Shown here piece by piece: positions 28,238 to 39,206 of a stretch of 44,515 nucleotides of DNA. Source of the stretch: an uncultured Legionellales bacterium (GTDB lineage Bacteria > Pseudomonadota > Gammaproteobacteria > Eutrophobiales > Eutrophobiaceae); assembly GCA_913045195.1 (NCBI GenBank), contig CAJWQR010000006.1, positions 1-44,515 on the forward strand, given 5' to 3'. Made by a program: the position numbers and the translations under genes. The notes under the pieces were generated by a model that worked only from the letters and a program-made list of their open reading frames with translations, searched no databases and was not told the DNA's origin. Each line of letters opens with the position of its first letter. The first letter of the stretch is position 1.

Positions 28238-28771
28238 TTAATTTTCTGAAGTTAGTAATTTTAACTTTTCAATTATCTCTTTACTATGGCTGCTTGGATC
28301 TACTTTTCTATAGATCATTGCAATTTTACCAATTGGCGAGATGATAAAGCTGTGGCGTTTTGCCATTTTAAACGGGCCAACTCTAAATACAGAACCATAT
28401 GACTGGGCTACCACTGCATCCTTATCAGATAGTAAGGGGAAAGGAAGACTGTATTTCTTGGTAAATTTTCTATGACTTTTTATATCATCAGTACTTATCC
28501 CGACTATTTTCGTTTTTAGTTCGCGAATTTTATAAATATCATCCCTAAAGGAACATGCTTCTGTTGTGCACCCGGGAGTATCATCTTTCGGGTAGAAGTA
28601 AAGAACTAACCATTGACCATTGTAATCACTTAACCTATGTAAATTACCATCTTGATCAAACAATTCAAAATCTGGGGCAGGATCATTTAATGATAATTCA
28701 GCTTTCAGACCAAATGAAAATATCATAAGCATTATGAATGACTGTAATTTGAAGAAATTTTTTATTTTCAC
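28238..28771 (-). CDS. Exported peroxiredoxin (BCP/PrxQ type)
   Basis: A thiol peroxidase of 177 residues. After a signal peptide (hydrophobic 9-22, cleavage likely after LKA, residue 24) comes a full BCP domain: GDPAPDF-like start (LNDPAPDFELFDQDG), the peroxidatic Cys68 and resolving Cys73 in TPGCTTEACSFRD (CX4C, atypical 2-Cys PrxQ), and KYSLPFPLLSDKD. Most BCP proteins are cytoplasmic, so export is notable. It probably reduces peroxides in the periplasm; the electron donor is unknown. The gene converges with the HEAGH protein (32-base gap). Confidence 0.9.
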   Translation of the reverse strand: MKIKNFFKLQSFIMLMIFSFGLKAELSLNDPAPDFELFDQDGNLHRLSDYNGQWLVLYFYPKDDTPGCTTEACSFRDDIYKIRELKTKIVGISTDDIKSHRKFTKKYSLPFPLLSDKDAVVAQSYGSVFRVGPFKMAKRHSFIISPIGKIAMIYRKVDPSSHSKEIIEKLKLLTSEN

Positions 28772-28922
28772 TATAAATGATGATACTAGCTATAATGTTT
28801 GACAGATGGCAGTTTAATATTTTTGGTGATGTAAGGTAAAACTATATCTTTTTAAATTTTGCCTGGATTTTAAAAAAAATTAAAAACTGAAAGAAATTTA
28901 TGTTTTGTTTTTTTTCTACTTA

Positions 28923-29279
28923 CTAATGTTTTTGAGCGCTAACTTGAAAATCAGCTTGAATACTTATTAACTCGTCAAAAAGTTTTAGTTGCTTTAATAA
29001 TTGTTCTGTAGATGGGTCATTCTTTCGAAGGCACTCTTCGGCATACTCATAAATAGCGCTCTCTAGTGGTAGAGGTTTAGTCTGCTCGATCGTATCTTTC
29101 ATGGTGGGGAGAAAAATCCACTGTAGCCATTGTTCAAATTTTAATGTATCCATACAAAAAGGAATCGAGCTTTTTAGGTCAATGTTATTGGGTTTATATT
29201 CGTCCCATTTGCCATGGGTGCGCAAACTTGCTTCGACCTCAAGCAAAACGTCAGCGATTCTATTAGGGATATCATGCAT
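28923..29279 (-). CDS. yqcC: YqcC-family protein (DUF446)
   Basis: An uncharacterised small soluble protein conserved in gammaproteobacteria. The core FCMDTLKFEQWLQWIFLPTM with KPLPLESAIYEYAEE closely parallels E. coli YqcC. I chose ATG 29279 (118 residues, MHDIPNRIADVLLEVEASLR) because it aligns with the E. coli N-terminus. The frame is open back to a TTG at 29351, which would give 142 residues. TATAAT lies six bases before the chosen ATG, so the transcript may be leaderless. E. coli yqcC neighbours truC; truC is not here. Confidence 0.85.
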   Translation of the reverse strand: MHDIPNRIADVLLEVEASLRTHGKWDEYKPNNIDLKSSIPFCMDTLKFEQWLQWIFLPTMKDTIEQTKPLPLESAIYEYAEECLRKNDPSTEQLLKQLKLFDELISIQADFQVSAQKH

Positions 29280-29398
29280 TTGAGGATTATACGGAGTATT
29301 TCCTCTTCTCGGTAGCACTGGATTTTTTGTATTTTGCCTCAATTTTGTCAATATTCTGTCGTCTTTATGGTGTTTTCATACCCATATTTACATTCAAT

Positions 29399-29428
29399 TT
29401 CACATAATCAGTAATTCTGGTTTATACT
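29399..29428 (+). promoter_or_regulatory. Candidate sigma70 promoter for fusA2
   Basis: TTCACA (29399-29404) and TATACT (29423-29428) are separated by 18 bases, about 75 bases before the fusA2 ATG. A better -35 hexamer, TTGACA, occurs at 29449-29454 but has no matching -10 at 16-18 bases. The leader between them includes the small inverted repeat CGCTAATAGCG. Confidence 0.45.
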
Positions 29429-29503
29429 CCGCCGCCTGAACGAATTCTTGACATAAATACGCTAATAGCGATTGGTTTAACTAAACTTATACGAGTAGGA
29501 AAA

Positions 29504-31594
29504 ATGACTGACTTAACAAATTACAGAAATATAGGGATCTTTGCTCACGTCGATGCGGGAAAGACCACGACATCGGAACGTATATTAAAGCTAACCGGAA
29601 AAATACATAAAACCGGTGAAGTTCATGACGGTGAAGCCACAACAGATTTTATGGAACAAGAGCAAGAAAGAGGAATTACTATTCAGTCTGCTGCAACGAG
29701 CTGTTTTTGGAATGACCACCGATTAAATATTATCGATACCCCAGGACACGTTGACTTCACAATTGAAGTTTATCGATCACTAAAAGTGCTAGATGGTGGG
29801 GTTGGTGTTTTCTGTGGTTCTGGCGGCGTTGAACCGCAGTCTGAAACAAATTGGCGCTATGCGAATGACTCAGAGGTAGCTCGTATCATTTTTGTTAATA
29901 AACTTGATCGTACTGGGGCTGATTTTTATCGTGTGGTTAAACAAATTGAAGATGTTCTTGGCGCAAATCCGCTAGTCATGGCGCTGCCTATTGGTATTGA
30001 AGATAATTTCGTTGGCGCAGTTGACCTGCTTACTCGTAAAGCTTGGGTTTGGAATGATCCCAATGATCCAGAAAAATATGAAATTGAAGATGCACCTGAG
30101 GACATGGCTGATATTATTGAAGAATGGCGTGAAAAATTAATTGAAACTGTTGTTGAACAAGATGATGTAGTTATGGAAAAATATTTAGAAGGTGAAGAAC
30201 TTAGTATTGATGAAATAAAGTCTTGTATACGTAAAGGCACAATTAATCTTACATTCTTCCCAACCTATTGTGGTTCAGCATTTAAAAATAAATGCGTACA
30301 AATGATTCTTAACGCCGTTGTTGATTATTTGCCCGACCCCACTGAAGTCAAACCGCAGCCTGAAGTGGATTTAGAAGGAAATGAATCTGGGGGATATGCG
30401 GTAGTTGACCCTAACAAACCGTTACGAGCTCTGGCATTTAAAATCATGGATGACCGTTATGGTGCGCTTACATTTATTCGTATTTATTCCGGAAAAATTG
30501 AAAAAGGCATGACAGTGCTAAATACATTTACCGGAAAGAATGAACGTATCGGACGTCTTGTGGAAATGCATGCCGATGAACGTATAGAACTTGATACTGC
30601 ACAAGCAGGAGACATCATTGCTGCTATTGGATTAAAAAATGTTCAAACCGGACATACTTTATGCTGTCCAGATAAGCCGGCAACTTTAGAACCTATGGTA
30701 TTCCCTGACCCGGTTATTTCAATTGCTGTTGCACCTATTGATAAAGGTGCATCAGAGAAACTGGGTATAGCTATCGGGAAAATGATAAAAGAAGACCCTT
30801 CTTTTAGAGTTGAAACCGACCAAGATAGCGGTGAAACCATTTTAAAAGGTATGGGTGAGCTCCATCTTGATATTAAAGTAGATATTTTAAAACGCACGCA
30901 TAGTGTTGAAGTAGAGGTTGGTAGCCCGCAAGTTGCGTATCGTGAAACAGTGACAAAACGTGTTGAAGATTCATATACACATAAAAAACAATCGGGTGGT
31001 TCAGGGCAATACGGTAAAATTGACTACATTATTGAACCTGGTGAAGCTGGTAGTGGTTTTGTTTTTGAATCAAAAGTCACCGGGGGTAATGTTCCTAAAG
31101 AATTTTGGCCGGCTGTTGAAGGTGGTTTTAAAAAGAGTATGGATAAGGGGGTTTTAGCGGGCTATCCCTGCCTTGATTTTAAAGTAACATTATTTGATGG
31201 CGCCTTTCATGCAGTTGATTCATCAGCCATTGCATTTGAACTCGCATCTGCCGCCGCATACAGACAATCCATGCCAAAGGCCGGACCCCAACTCATGGAG
31301 CCTATCATGAAAGTTGACGTATTTTCTCCTGAAGATAATGTTGGTGATGTAATCGGTGATTTAAATCGTCGTCGTAGCATCATCAAATCGCAAGAAGTAA
31401 ATCCAACTGGTGTTCGTGTAAAAGCCGAAAGTCCATTAAGCGAAATGTTTGGTTATATTGGTGCATTGCGTACGATGACCTCTGGTCGTGGTCAATTCTC
31501 AATGGAATTTTTAAACTATAGCCCTTGCCCTAAAAATGTTGCCGAAGAAGTTATTGCTGAAACGTTGGCGCGAGAAGAAGCTAAGAAAAAATAA
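29504..31594 (+). CDS. fusA2: Elongation factor G, FusA2 type
   Basis: A 696-residue translational GTPase. It has the P-loop AHVDAGKT (14-21), the switch regions [11 protein letters not shown] and [20 protein letters not shown], and the full EF-G domain set II-V ([30 protein letters not shown]). It is not in an rpsL-rpsG-fusA-tuf operon, and its sequence ([26 protein letters not shown]) follows the second EF-G seen in Vibrio and Pseudomonas rather than E. coli FusA. A canonical fusA is expected elsewhere. It may act in translocation only or under special conditions. Preceded by AGGA ribosome site. Confidence 0.92.
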   Translation: MTDLTNYRNIGIFAHVDAGKTTTSERILKLTGKIHKTGEVHDGEATTDFMEQEQERGITIQSAATSCFWNDHRLNIIDTPGHVDFTIEVYRSLKVLDGGVGVFCGSGGVEPQSETNWRYANDSEVARIIFVNKLDRTGADFYRVVKQIEDVLGANPLVMALPIGIEDNFVGAVDLLTRKAWVWNDPNDPEKYEIEDAPEDMADIIEEWREKLIETVVEQDDVVMEKYLEGEELSIDEIKSCIRKGTINLTFFPTYCGSAFKNKCVQMILNAVVDYLPDPTEVKPQPEVDLEGNESGGYAVVDPNKPLRALAFKIMDDRYGALTFIRIYSGKIEKGMTVLNTFTGKNERIGRLVEMHADERIELDTAQAGDIIAAIGLKNVQTGHTLCCPDKPATLEPMVFPDPVISIAVAPIDKGASEKLGIAIGKMIKEDPSFRVETDQDSGETILKGMGELHLDIKVDILKRTHSVEVEVGSPQVAYRETVTKRVEDSYTHKKQSGGSGQYGKIDYIIEPGEAGSGFVFESKVTGGNVPKEFWPAVEGGFKKSMDKGVLAGYPCLDFKVTLFDGAFHAVDSSAIAFELASAAAYRQSMPKAGPQLMEPIMKVDVFSPEDNVGDVIGDLNRRRSIIKSQEVNPTGVRVKAESPLSEMFGYIGALRTMTSGRGQFSMEFLNYSPCPKNVAEEVIAETLAREEAKKK

Positions 31595-31642
31595 ATTAGT
31601 AAGATATTAAATACTTTATGCATAATTTATATGCGTAAAAAA

Positions 31643-33460
31643 TTATCCTGCTTTTCTGGAGGCACTTTTTCTTTCGTGCTCTTTTAAATATTTCTTTCTT
31701 ATGCGAATTGATTTTGGCGATACCTCAACTAATTCATCATCATCAATAAATTCTAGAGCTTGCTCTAAACTCATCCTAATTGGTGGAGTTAAAATAATAT
31801 TCTCATCAGTTCCTGATGCACGTACATTAGTTAATTGTTTTCCTTTTAGGGGATTGACAACTAAATCATTATCTCGTGAATGAATGCCAATAATCATTCC
31901 TTCATATGTATCATCGCCATGGTCTACAAATAATTTTCCACGCTCCTGTAGATTAAATAACGAATAACCTGCTGCCTTCCCTTGTCCATTTGAAATCAAA
32001 ACTCCATTACTTCTCTGCCCAATACTTACTGCAACGTATGGCCCGTAATGATTAAAAACGTTATACAATAATCCAGTGCCAGATGTGAGTGTTAGAAATT
32101 CGCTACGAAACCCAATCAAACCGCGCGCAGGGATAATATACTCAAGACGAACTCTGCCTTTTCCATCAGGATCGATATTTTTTATATCTCCCCGCCGTTC
32201 GCCTAATTTCTCCATTATTGCGCCTTGATGTATCGCTTCGATATCGATTGTGAGCTGTTCATACGGTTCTTCTTTATGATCCCCCATGTCATGTATGATC
32301 ACTTGTGGACGCCCTACAGCAAGCTCAAAACCCTCGCGACGCATTGTTTCTATTAAAACAGATAAATGTAATTCACCACGGCCAGAGACACGGTATTTAT
32401 CAGCCTCCTTAGTTGCCTCTACTTTTAATGCAACATTATGTTTTAGTTCTTGTTGTAAACGATCCCAGATATTACGACTAGTGATATATCTGCCATCTTT
32501 CCCGGCAAAAGGGGATGTATTGGGCTGAAATGTCATGCTAATTGTTGGTTCATCAACAGTTAAAGCTGGCAGAGCTTCCGTATTATCTGGATCGCAAATT
32601 GTATCTGAAATATTTAATGGTTCGATGCCTGCGATTGCAACGATATCACCAGCTGACACAGATTTAACTTCAATCCGTTCAAGCCCTAGAAAACTGTATA
32701 CCTGAAGTACCTTTCCTTTCCGTGTATCACCTTGGTGATTTATCAAGGTAACTTGCATATTATTTTTGATAGTACCTCGATTTATTCTTCCGATACCAAT
32801 AATACCCACATAACTATTGTAATCGAGCGTTGAAATCTGCAACTGTAATGGGCCATGCGCATCAACATCTGGAGCATCAACATGAGATACTATTGTTTCA
32901 AACAAACAAGACATATCGCCCTCAGAAACATCATGATCAAGTCCGGCGTAGCCAAGAAGCGCTGATGTATATACAACTGGGAAATCGAGCTGTTCGTTTG
33001 TTGCCCCTAATTTATCAAAAAGATCGAAGGTTTGATCCAATACCCAATCTGGCCGAGCGCCATCTCGATCAATTTTATTTATAACAACAATTGGATTGAA
33101 TCCCATCGCGAATGCTTTCTGTGTTACAAATCGAGTTTGTGGCATAGGTCCATCTACAGCATCAACCAATAGTAAAACTGAATCCACCATCGATAGGACC
33201 CGTTCAACTTCTCCCCCAAAATCAGCATGGCCAGGTGTGTCAACAATGTTGATACAATAATCGTTCCATCTTATCGCGGTATTCTTTGAAAGAATTGTAA
33301 TACCACGTTCTTTTTCCAAATCATTAGAATCCATAATACGTTCTGTCGGAATTGAACGTTCATCAAAAATGCCGGATTGTTGTAACAATTTATCAACCAA
33401 AGTTGTTTTGCCATGATCAACATGCGCAATAATGGCTATGTTACGAAGGTTCTTACTCAT
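31643..33460 (-). CDS. typA: Ribosome-binding GTPase TypA/BipA
   Basis: A 605-residue translational GTPase that helps 50S assembly at low temperature and stress. It has the P-loop AHVDHGKTT (12-20), switch [14 protein letters not shown], switch [22 protein letters not shown], and the TypA-specific C-terminal domain ([57 protein letters not shown]-like sequence). Length is normal. It converges with fusA2 across 48 bases, so two translational GTPases face each other. Confidence 0.97.
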   Translation of the reverse strand: MSKNLRNIAIIAHVDHGKTTLVDKLLQQSGIFDERSIPTERIMDSNDLEKERGITILSKNTAIRWNDYCINIVDTPGHADFGGEVERVLSMVDSVLLLVDAVDGPMPQTRFVTQKAFAMGFNPIVVINKIDRDGARPDWVLDQTFDLFDKLGATNEQLDFPVVYTSALLGYAGLDHDVSEGDMSCLFETIVSHVDAPDVDAHGPLQLQISTLDYNSYVGIIGIGRINRGTIKNNMQVTLINHQGDTRKGKVLQVYSFLGLERIEVKSVSAGDIVAIAGIEPLNISDTICDPDNTEALPALTVDEPTISMTFQPNTSPFAGKDGRYITSRNIWDRLQQELKHNVALKVEATKEADKYRVSGRGELHLSVLIETMRREGFELAVGRPQVIIHDMGDHKEEPYEQLTIDIEAIHQGAIMEKLGERRGDIKNIDPDGKGRVRLEYIIPARGLIGFRSEFLTLTSGTGLLYNVFNHYGPYVAVSIGQRSNGVLISNGQGKAAGYSLFNLQERGKLFVDHGDDTYEGMIIGIHSRDNDLVVNPLKGKQLTNVRASGTDENIILTPPIRMSLEQALEFIDDDELVEVSPKSIRIRKKYLKEHERKSASRKAG

Positions 33461-33489
33461 CTGCCTAATGCCTCGTGAAAAAATCGGGC

Positions 33490-33517
33490 ATTATACAGAT
33501 AGATTTAATATATTGAA
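33490..33517 (-). promoter_or_regulatory. Candidate sigma70 promoter for typA
   Basis: On the minus strand TTCAAT (33517-33512) and a perfect TATAAT (33495-33490) are spaced by 16 bases, 29 bases before the typA ATG at 33460. It lies just downstream of the aminopeptidase gene, so typA can be transcribed on its own. Confidence 0.55.
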
Positions 33518-33532
33518 CGCTTCTTCGCAGAA

Positions 33533-35011
33533 TTACTTTAAATAGTTATTTAATAATAAATTGACTGTATAACGAACACCAAAACCAGTTGTATTCGTAG
33601 GTATGTGGGCTAAACCACCTTTCTTACTGCTGCTAGATAAATCAATATGAATCCATGGAACGTCATGCTTAATAAAACGCTGTAGAAATCTTGAAGCTAA
33701 AATATGGTCAACACCGCTTTCCTGTGAGCATTGCTTTATATCAGCAATATCACTTTTCAGCATTTGATCAAAATCCTCGTCTAAAGGAAAAGGCCAGACA
33801 CGCTCTCCGGAATCCTCGCCCGCCTTAATTAAATTTAAATGCCATTTATTTTTATTAGTAAAAATTCCACTATACGATGTACCAATTGAATACATACATG
33901 CCCCGGTTAGTGTGGCGTAGTCAATAATCAAGGAAGGTTTTTCTTTTGATGCTAATGCTAATGTATCTGCCAGCACCATTCGACCTTCTGCATCGGTGTG
34001 CACAACCTCAATCGTTGTGCCGTCTGATGCGCTAACAACATCATTAGGTTTATAGGCTTTTGGTCCAATATGATTCATGGCTAAAGCCATCCAGCATTCA
34101 ACTGGATACTTAAAGTTAAGTTTGGTTAGTGCCAACAATGTGCCTAGAGCAACTGCGCTGCCCTGCATATCCTCATGCATACCAAACATATAATTTGCTG
34201 GCTTAAGGTTGGTGCCGCCGGTGTCATAGCAAATACCTTTACCAACCAAAAATACTTTCTTCGTTTTTGTTGTTGCTTTTGGTGTGTAGCGTAAACGTAC
34301 AATACCAGCGTCAGCTTTTGGACTACCTTGTGATACAGCAAGGAAAGCGCCTGCTTTTTTCTGTTTTAATACTGTTTCAGTATAAAACTCCACTTTCCAT
34401 TTATTCTCTCTGGCAACTTTTTTAATTTTTTTAAGGTAATCCGTTGGCGTGAGTTTATTCGAAGGCAACATACTTAGGCTACGAGTTAATGCATTGCCCT
34501 CTGCAATAGCAAAACTCCGTTTAAAACCATGTCTAGCATAAAAACCAAAGAGAATTAATTTTGTTAAGGATGATATCGTCTGCTTTTTACTTTTAAAGTC
34601 CGGCATTGTCGCCGATGCTGCCAAAACAGCTGAAATAATTGCTTCTGCAATTCTTTCTGATTCTTTCTTACTAAATCCCGAAACAAGCAATCCTATCTTT
34701 TTTGGTTTTAATGATGTTTGAATTGCAGATAGTTTTCTTGTAAGTGTTAATAAATCAAAACTGCTAATAACTGAACGAACCATAGTAAAACTAACATGAC
34801 TTGAATTCTTATTAGGTAGGTCAATAACAACTGGAATGGGGCTTTCACTATTATGTGCGATTTGCTTATAACGATTTGATATCTGTTCTTGGTATTGAAA
34901 CTTTCTTTTTAATGGGCTTGAAAAAACCATTATCCAATTGGCGATACTATCAACTTCCTGATTTGTGGGAGCTAGGTTATGTTGTTCTAATGTAATTGGC
35001 ATGTTGTTCAT
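33533..35011 (-). CDS. M17-family leucyl aminopeptidase
   Basis: A 492-residue cytosolic peptidase with the M17 catalytic domain in its second half. The two-metal ligands are present: Lys258 and Asp263 in GKGICYDTGGTNLKP, Asp281 in MHEDMQGSA, Asp340 and Glu342 in HTDAEGRMVLADTL, with catalytic Arg344. Classical PepA has GKGITFDSGG and NTDAEGR; here the N is H and the N-terminal domain differs, so this is a divergent M17 branch, not PepA itself. It is 72 bases upstream of typA and divergent from aceE. Confidence 0.9.
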   Translation of the reverse strand: MNNMPITLEQHNLAPTNQEVDSIANWIMVFSSPLKRKFQYQEQISNRYKQIAHNSESPIPVVIDLPNKNSSHVSFTMVRSVISSFDLLTLTRKLSAIQTSLKPKKIGLLVSGFSKKESERIAEAIISAVLAASATMPDFKSKKQTISSLTKLILFGFYARHGFKRSFAIAEGNALTRSLSMLPSNKLTPTDYLKKIKKVARENKWKVEFYTETVLKQKKAGAFLAVSQGSPKADAGIVRLRYTPKATTKTKKVFLVGKGICYDTGGTNLKPANYMFGMHEDMQGSAVALGTLLALTKLNFKYPVECWMALAMNHIGPKAYKPNDVVSASDGTTIEVVHTDAEGRMVLADTLALASKEKPSLIIDYATLTGACMYSIGTSYSGIFTNKNKWHLNLIKAGEDSGERVWPFPLDEDFDQMLKSDIADIKQCSQESGVDHILASRFLQRFIKHDVPWIHIDLSSSSKKGGLAHIPTNTTGFGVRYTVNLLLNNYLK

Positions 35012-35197
35012 TTTTCCTTATCAAAAAGAGAGGAATATTATTATATCTGACATTGAAAATGCTAATGAATTCAGTATATCGCGTTAAACGGTGCTTTTAT
35101 TTGATATGAATCTAAACTAACATCTGGATTAATAATAATACCAGTTTGTTTGTATATAGGTCGTTTCTAATAAAAATAACATAGGATGCTGGTTTTT

Positions 35198-37846
35198 ATG
35201 TCAAAAGATTCTGATCCACAGGAAACGCAGGAATGGTTAGAAGCGTTAGATTCAATGTTGACTCACGAGGGTATTGAGCGGGGTCATTTCATTCTTGAAA
35301 AACTCATTGCCAGAGCTCGTAAGTCAGGAGCCTATCTTCCTTATTCAGCTAATACCGCTTATTTAAATACCATCCCACCTTCACGTGAAGAAAAGTCTCC
35401 GGGTGATGCAGGACTTGAATGGCGTATTCGTTCATTGGTGCGCTGGAACGCGATGGCAATGGTGGTCAGAGCTAACCAAAGAAATAGCGAGCTTGGCGGT
35501 CATATTGCTAGTTTTGCCTCCTCAGCTACTTTGTATGATGTCGGTTTCAATCATTTTTTTCATGCTCCGGATAAAGATCATGGCGGGGACCTTGTTTTTG
35601 TGCAGGGACACTCGGCGCCTGGAATTTATGCTCGCGCTTTTTTAACGGATCGTATCAGCGAAGAACAAATGATGAATTTCAGACAAGAAGTTGATGGTAA
35701 TGGACTGTCTTCTTATCCCCATCCTTGGTTAATGCCAGACTATTGGCAATTTCCAACTGTTTCGATGGGACTTGGTCCTTTAATGGCTATTTATCAAGCG
35801 CGCTTTATGCGTTATTTAGAAAATAGAGAAATGATAAAAGATACCAATCGAAAAGTTTGGGCATTTATGGGTGATGGTGAAATGGATGAGCCCGAGTCGC
35901 TTGGTGCAATTGGTCTCGCTGCAAGAGAAAAATTAGATAATCTAATTTTTGTGATTAATTGTAATTTACAAAGATTGGATGGCCCTGTTCGTGGTAATAG
36001 TAAAATTATTCAAGAACTCGAAGGCACTTTTCGTGGTGCTGGCTGGAATGTCATTAAAGTTATCTGGGGTTCTTATTGGGATCCTTTAATTGCTCGAGAT
36101 ACATCCGGTCTTTTATATAAGCGCATGGAAGAATGTGTTGATGGTGAGTACCAAGCCTATAAAGCTAAAGATGGTGCTTATGTTCGTGAACATTTCTTTG
36201 GTAAATATCCTGAATTAAAAGAGATGGTAGCAAACATGTCAGATGAAGATATTTGGCGTTTAAATCGTGGCGGACATGATCCTCATAAAGTTTATGCAGC
36301 TTATCATGCCGCAGTTAATCATAACGGACAGCCAACTGTAATACTGGCTAAAACTGTTAAAGGTTATGGTATGGGGGAAGCAGGAGAAGGCCAGAACTTT
36401 ACTCACCAACAAAAGAAGATGGGTGAAGATTCACTTAAGCACTTTCGAGATCGTTTTAGTATCCCAATTACTGATGAAGAGATAAAAGACGCGCCATTCT
36501 ATAAACCAGATAAAGATAGCGAGGAAATAAAATATTTAAAAGAAAGACGAGTAGAACTTGGTGGTTATTTTTTTAATAAACGTAAAGCACCGCCAAAACT
36601 CAAAATACCAGAAATTCATATTCACAAGAAATTACTTGAAGGCACTGGGGATAGAGAAATATCAACAACTATGGCCTTTGTTCGTATCCTTAATGGATTG
36701 TTGAAAGATAAAAAAATTGGAGGGCACATCGTGCCAATTGTTCCTGACGAAGCACGAACATTTGGAATGGAAGGAATGTTTCGGCAATACGGAATTTACT
36801 CGGCAGTAGGTCAATTATATGAACCCGTAGACTCGGCACAAGTCATGTACTATCGAGAAGATATAAAAGGGCAAATACTCGAAGAAGGTATTAATGAAGC
36901 TGGTGGTTATTCATCGTGGATTGCGGGCGCAACTGCATGGCGAAACCATAGCATCCACATGATTCCTTTCTTCGTCTATTACTCAATGTTTGGTTTTCAA
37001 CGAATTGGTGATCTGGCTTGGGCGTCGGGTGATATGCGCTCTCGTGGTTTCTTGATTGGTGGCACCGCGGGCAGAACAACGCTTGCAGGCGAAGGCTTGC
37101 AACATCAAGATGGTCACAGTCATTTGTTTTCATCAACAATACCCAATTGTATTTCCTATGATCCAACATTTGCATACGAACTTGCAGTAATCATACAAAA
37201 TGGGATGCACCGTATGTATAACCAGAACGAAGATTTGTTCTACTACATTACTGTAATGAATGAGAACTACCCGCATCCGGCAATGCCTGAAAATGTTGAA
37301 GAAGGCATCATTAAAGGAATGTATCTTCTTAAAAAACCAAATAAAACAAAAGCACAAATACAATTACTAGGTTCTGGTGCGATTTTACGTGAAGTTATTG
37401 CTGCGGCTGATTTATTAGAAGAGGACTTTAGTATTTCAGCCAACATTTGGAGCGTAACGAGTTTTAATGAATTACGCCGAGAGGGGTTATCTACAAAAAG
37501 ATTGAATCTATTAAATCCAGATAAAAAACAAAAACTTTCTTATGTTGAGTCTGCATTTAAGGATAATGATATTCCTGTTGTTGCTGCAACTGATTATATG
37601 AAAATTTTTGCCGATCAAATTCGCGAATTTATACCTAATAAATATATTGTATTAGGGACTGATGGATTTGGTAGAAGTGATACAAGAAGTCAATTGAGAA
37701 AATTTTTCGAAGTAAATAGATATTATATAGTAGTTGCCTCATTAAAGGCATTAGCAGAAGAAGGGAAGCTATCAACTGATAAAATTAGTGAAGCGATTAA
37801 GAAATATAATATTGATCAAAATAAACCGGAACCAACAAGTATTTAA
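35198..37846 (+). CDS. aceE: Pyruvate dehydrogenase E1 component, homodimeric type
   Basis: Thiamine-diphosphate enzyme that decarboxylates pyruvate and acetylates lipoyl groups. It has the cofactor motif [25 protein letters not shown]... ending NCN, plus [14 protein letters not shown] and [20 protein letters not shown], all typical of the single-chain E1. I start at ATG 35198 ([13 protein letters not shown], 882 residues), which matches E. coli AceE. An ATG at 35186 in frame would add four residues but sits inside the AGGA ribosome site. First gene of aceE-aceF-lpd; 20-27 bases to aceF. Confidence 0.96.
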   Translation: MSKDSDPQETQEWLEALDSMLTHEGIERGHFILEKLIARARKSGAYLPYSANTAYLNTIPPSREEKSPGDAGLEWRIRSLVRWNAMAMVVRANQRNSELGGHIASFASSATLYDVGFNHFFHAPDKDHGGDLVFVQGHSAPGIYARAFLTDRISEEQMMNFRQEVDGNGLSSYPHPWLMPDYWQFPTVSMGLGPLMAIYQARFMRYLENREMIKDTNRKVWAFMGDGEMDEPESLGAIGLAAREKLDNLIFVINCNLQRLDGPVRGNSKIIQELEGTFRGAGWNVIKVIWGSYWDPLIARDTSGLLYKRMEECVDGEYQAYKAKDGAYVREHFFGKYPELKEMVANMSDEDIWRLNRGGHDPHKVYAAYHAAVNHNGQPTVILAKTVKGYGMGEAGEGQNFTHQQKKMGEDSLKHFRDRFSIPITDEEIKDAPFYKPDKDSEEIKYLKERRVELGGYFFNKRKAPPKLKIPEIHIHKKLLEGTGDREISTTMAFVRILNGLLKDKKIGGHIVPIVPDEARTFGMEGMFRQYGIYSAVGQLYEPVDSAQVMYYREDIKGQILEEGINEAGGYSSWIAGATAWRNHSIHMIPFFVYYSMFGFQRIGDLAWASGDMRSRGFLIGGTAGRTTLAGEGLQHQDGHSHLFSSTIPNCISYDPTFAYELAVIIQNGMHRMYNQNEDLFYYITVMNENYPHPAMPENVEEGIIKGMYLLKKPNKTKAQIQLLGSGAILREVIAAADLLEEDFSISANIWSVTSFNELRREGLSTKRLNLLNPDKKQKLSYVESAFKDNDIPVVAATDYMKIFADQIREFIPNKYIVLGTDGFGRSDTRSQLRKFFEVNRYYIVVASLKALAEEGKLSTDKISEAIKKYNIDQNKPEPTSI

Positions 37847-37872
37847 TAAAAAATAATAGAAGGAAGTTGTCT

Positions 37873-39183
37873 TTGCCAAATATTGAAGAAATAAAAATAC
37901 CTGATATTGGTGATTTTGATTCAGTGGAAGTAATCGAGATCGCTGTTAGTGTTGGTGATAGCGTCGAAACTGAAGATACACTCATTACTGTTGAAAGCGA
38001 TAAAGCTTCGATGGATATTCCTTCCCCAAATGCAGGTGAGATAAAAGAAATAAAAGTTAATATTGGTGATAAAGTTTCTGAGGGTACACCAATAATTAAT
38101 CTGCTAATTGGTGAAGAAGGAGTAAAAAAAGATAATCAGGTATCTAAGGAAACTGAAGAGGTCAAGGAAGAGGTGGAAGTAAAAGAAACACCAAAAATTG
38201 AAAAGTCAGAGAATAGAATTGCCCCTCCCCGCCCGCCTAAAACACCAGAGACAAGTCAGTTAGTCGGGCAAAGTAATTCAGCAAAAGCACATGCAAGTCC
38301 CTCGGTAAGACGATTCGCAAGAGAATTGGGTGTTGATCTTGGTTTAGTGTATGGCACAGGACCAAAAAACAGGATATTAAAAGAAGACGTTAAAGCGTTT
38401 ACCAAAAGTATTATGTCGGGTGAGAAACTTTCAAATAAAGGCGCTTTTACAACACCAGAAATACCGCCAGTTGATTTTTCTAAATTTGGTGAAGTTGAAC
38501 GGAAACCACTTACCCGTATACGGCGCATTACAGGTCAAACTTTACATCGAAGCTGGATAACAATACCTCATGTTACTCAACTAGATGAAGCAGATATCAC
38601 CGAACTCGAAGAATTTAGAAAATCTAAACTTAAATCTGCTGAAAAAGAAGGTGTTAAATTAACGCTGGTCACGTTTCTAATTAAAGCAGTAGTCGTTGCT
38701 TTGCAAAAGTTTCCAGAATTCAATTCTTCAATTGAACCTAGTGGTGAAAACTTAATTATTAAAAAATATTTTCACATAGGTGTAGCGGTAAATACTAAAA
38801 ACGGTTTATTAGTGCCCGTTCTTAAAGATGTAGACAAAAAAGGATTATTCGAAATTGCAACTGAAATAACTGAATTAAGTAATAAAGCAAGAGAAGGAAA
38901 GATATCGCCAAAAGACTTACAAGGTGGTTGTTTTACAATATCAAGTTTAGGAGGTATTGGTGGATTACATTTTACCCCTATCATTAACGCACCTGAAGTT
39001 GCGATTCTGGGAGTATCCCGTGCAGCAATGAAACCTGTATACGAGAATGGAACATTTGAGGCGCGACTTATTCTGCCGTTCGCGCTCTCTTATGATCATC
39101 GTGTCATTGATGGTGTCGCAGGTGCGCAATTTACACGGTTTCTAAGTACTATATTGACTGATATACGCCATATATTACTGTAA
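37873..39183 (+). CDS. aceF: Pyruvate dehydrogenase E2, dihydrolipoamide acetyltransferase
   Basis: Core of the pyruvate dehydrogenase complex. It has one lipoyl domain (1-75, lipoyl-Lys44 in [11 protein letters not shown]), a charged linker, an E3/E1-binding domain (about 135-175; [17 protein letters not shown]) and the catalytic domain with the active site [16 protein letters not shown]. At 437 residues it has one lipoyl domain where E. coli has three. I start at TTG 37873, six bases after AGGAAG. Another TTG at 37867 is too close to the ribosome site. Confidence 0.95.
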   Translation: MPNIEEIKIPDIGDFDSVEVIEIAVSVGDSVETEDTLITVESDKASMDIPSPNAGEIKEIKVNIGDKVSEGTPIINLLIGEEGVKKDNQVSKETEEVKEEVEVKETPKIEKSENRIAPPRPPKTPETSQLVGQSNSAKAHASPSVRRFARELGVDLGLVYGTGPKNRILKEDVKAFTKSIMSGEKLSNKGAFTTPEIPPVDFSKFGEVERKPLTRIRRITGQTLHRSWITIPHVTQLDEADITELEEFRKSKLKSAEKEGVKLTLVTFLIKAVVVALQKFPEFNSSIEPSGENLIIKKYFHIGVAVNTKNGLLVPVLKDVDKKGLFEIATEITELSNKAREGKISPKDLQGGCFTISSLGGIGGLHFTPIINAPEVAILGVSRAAMKPVYENGTFEARLILPFALSYDHRVIDGVAGAQFTRFLSTILTDIRHILL

Positions 39184-39206
39184 AAATTTATTATAGGTGT
39201 TTCTAA

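Noticed and set aside
29926-30240. 104-codon ORF antisense to fusA2, with similar long antisense frames in nnr and clpA
   Set aside because: They are low-complexity shadows of strongly conserved genes and have no ribosome site or family signature.
35124-35144. CTGG...CCAG inverted repeat upstream of aceE as a regulator site
   Set aside because: Only four bases per arm pair and the interior does not match; too weak to call an operator.
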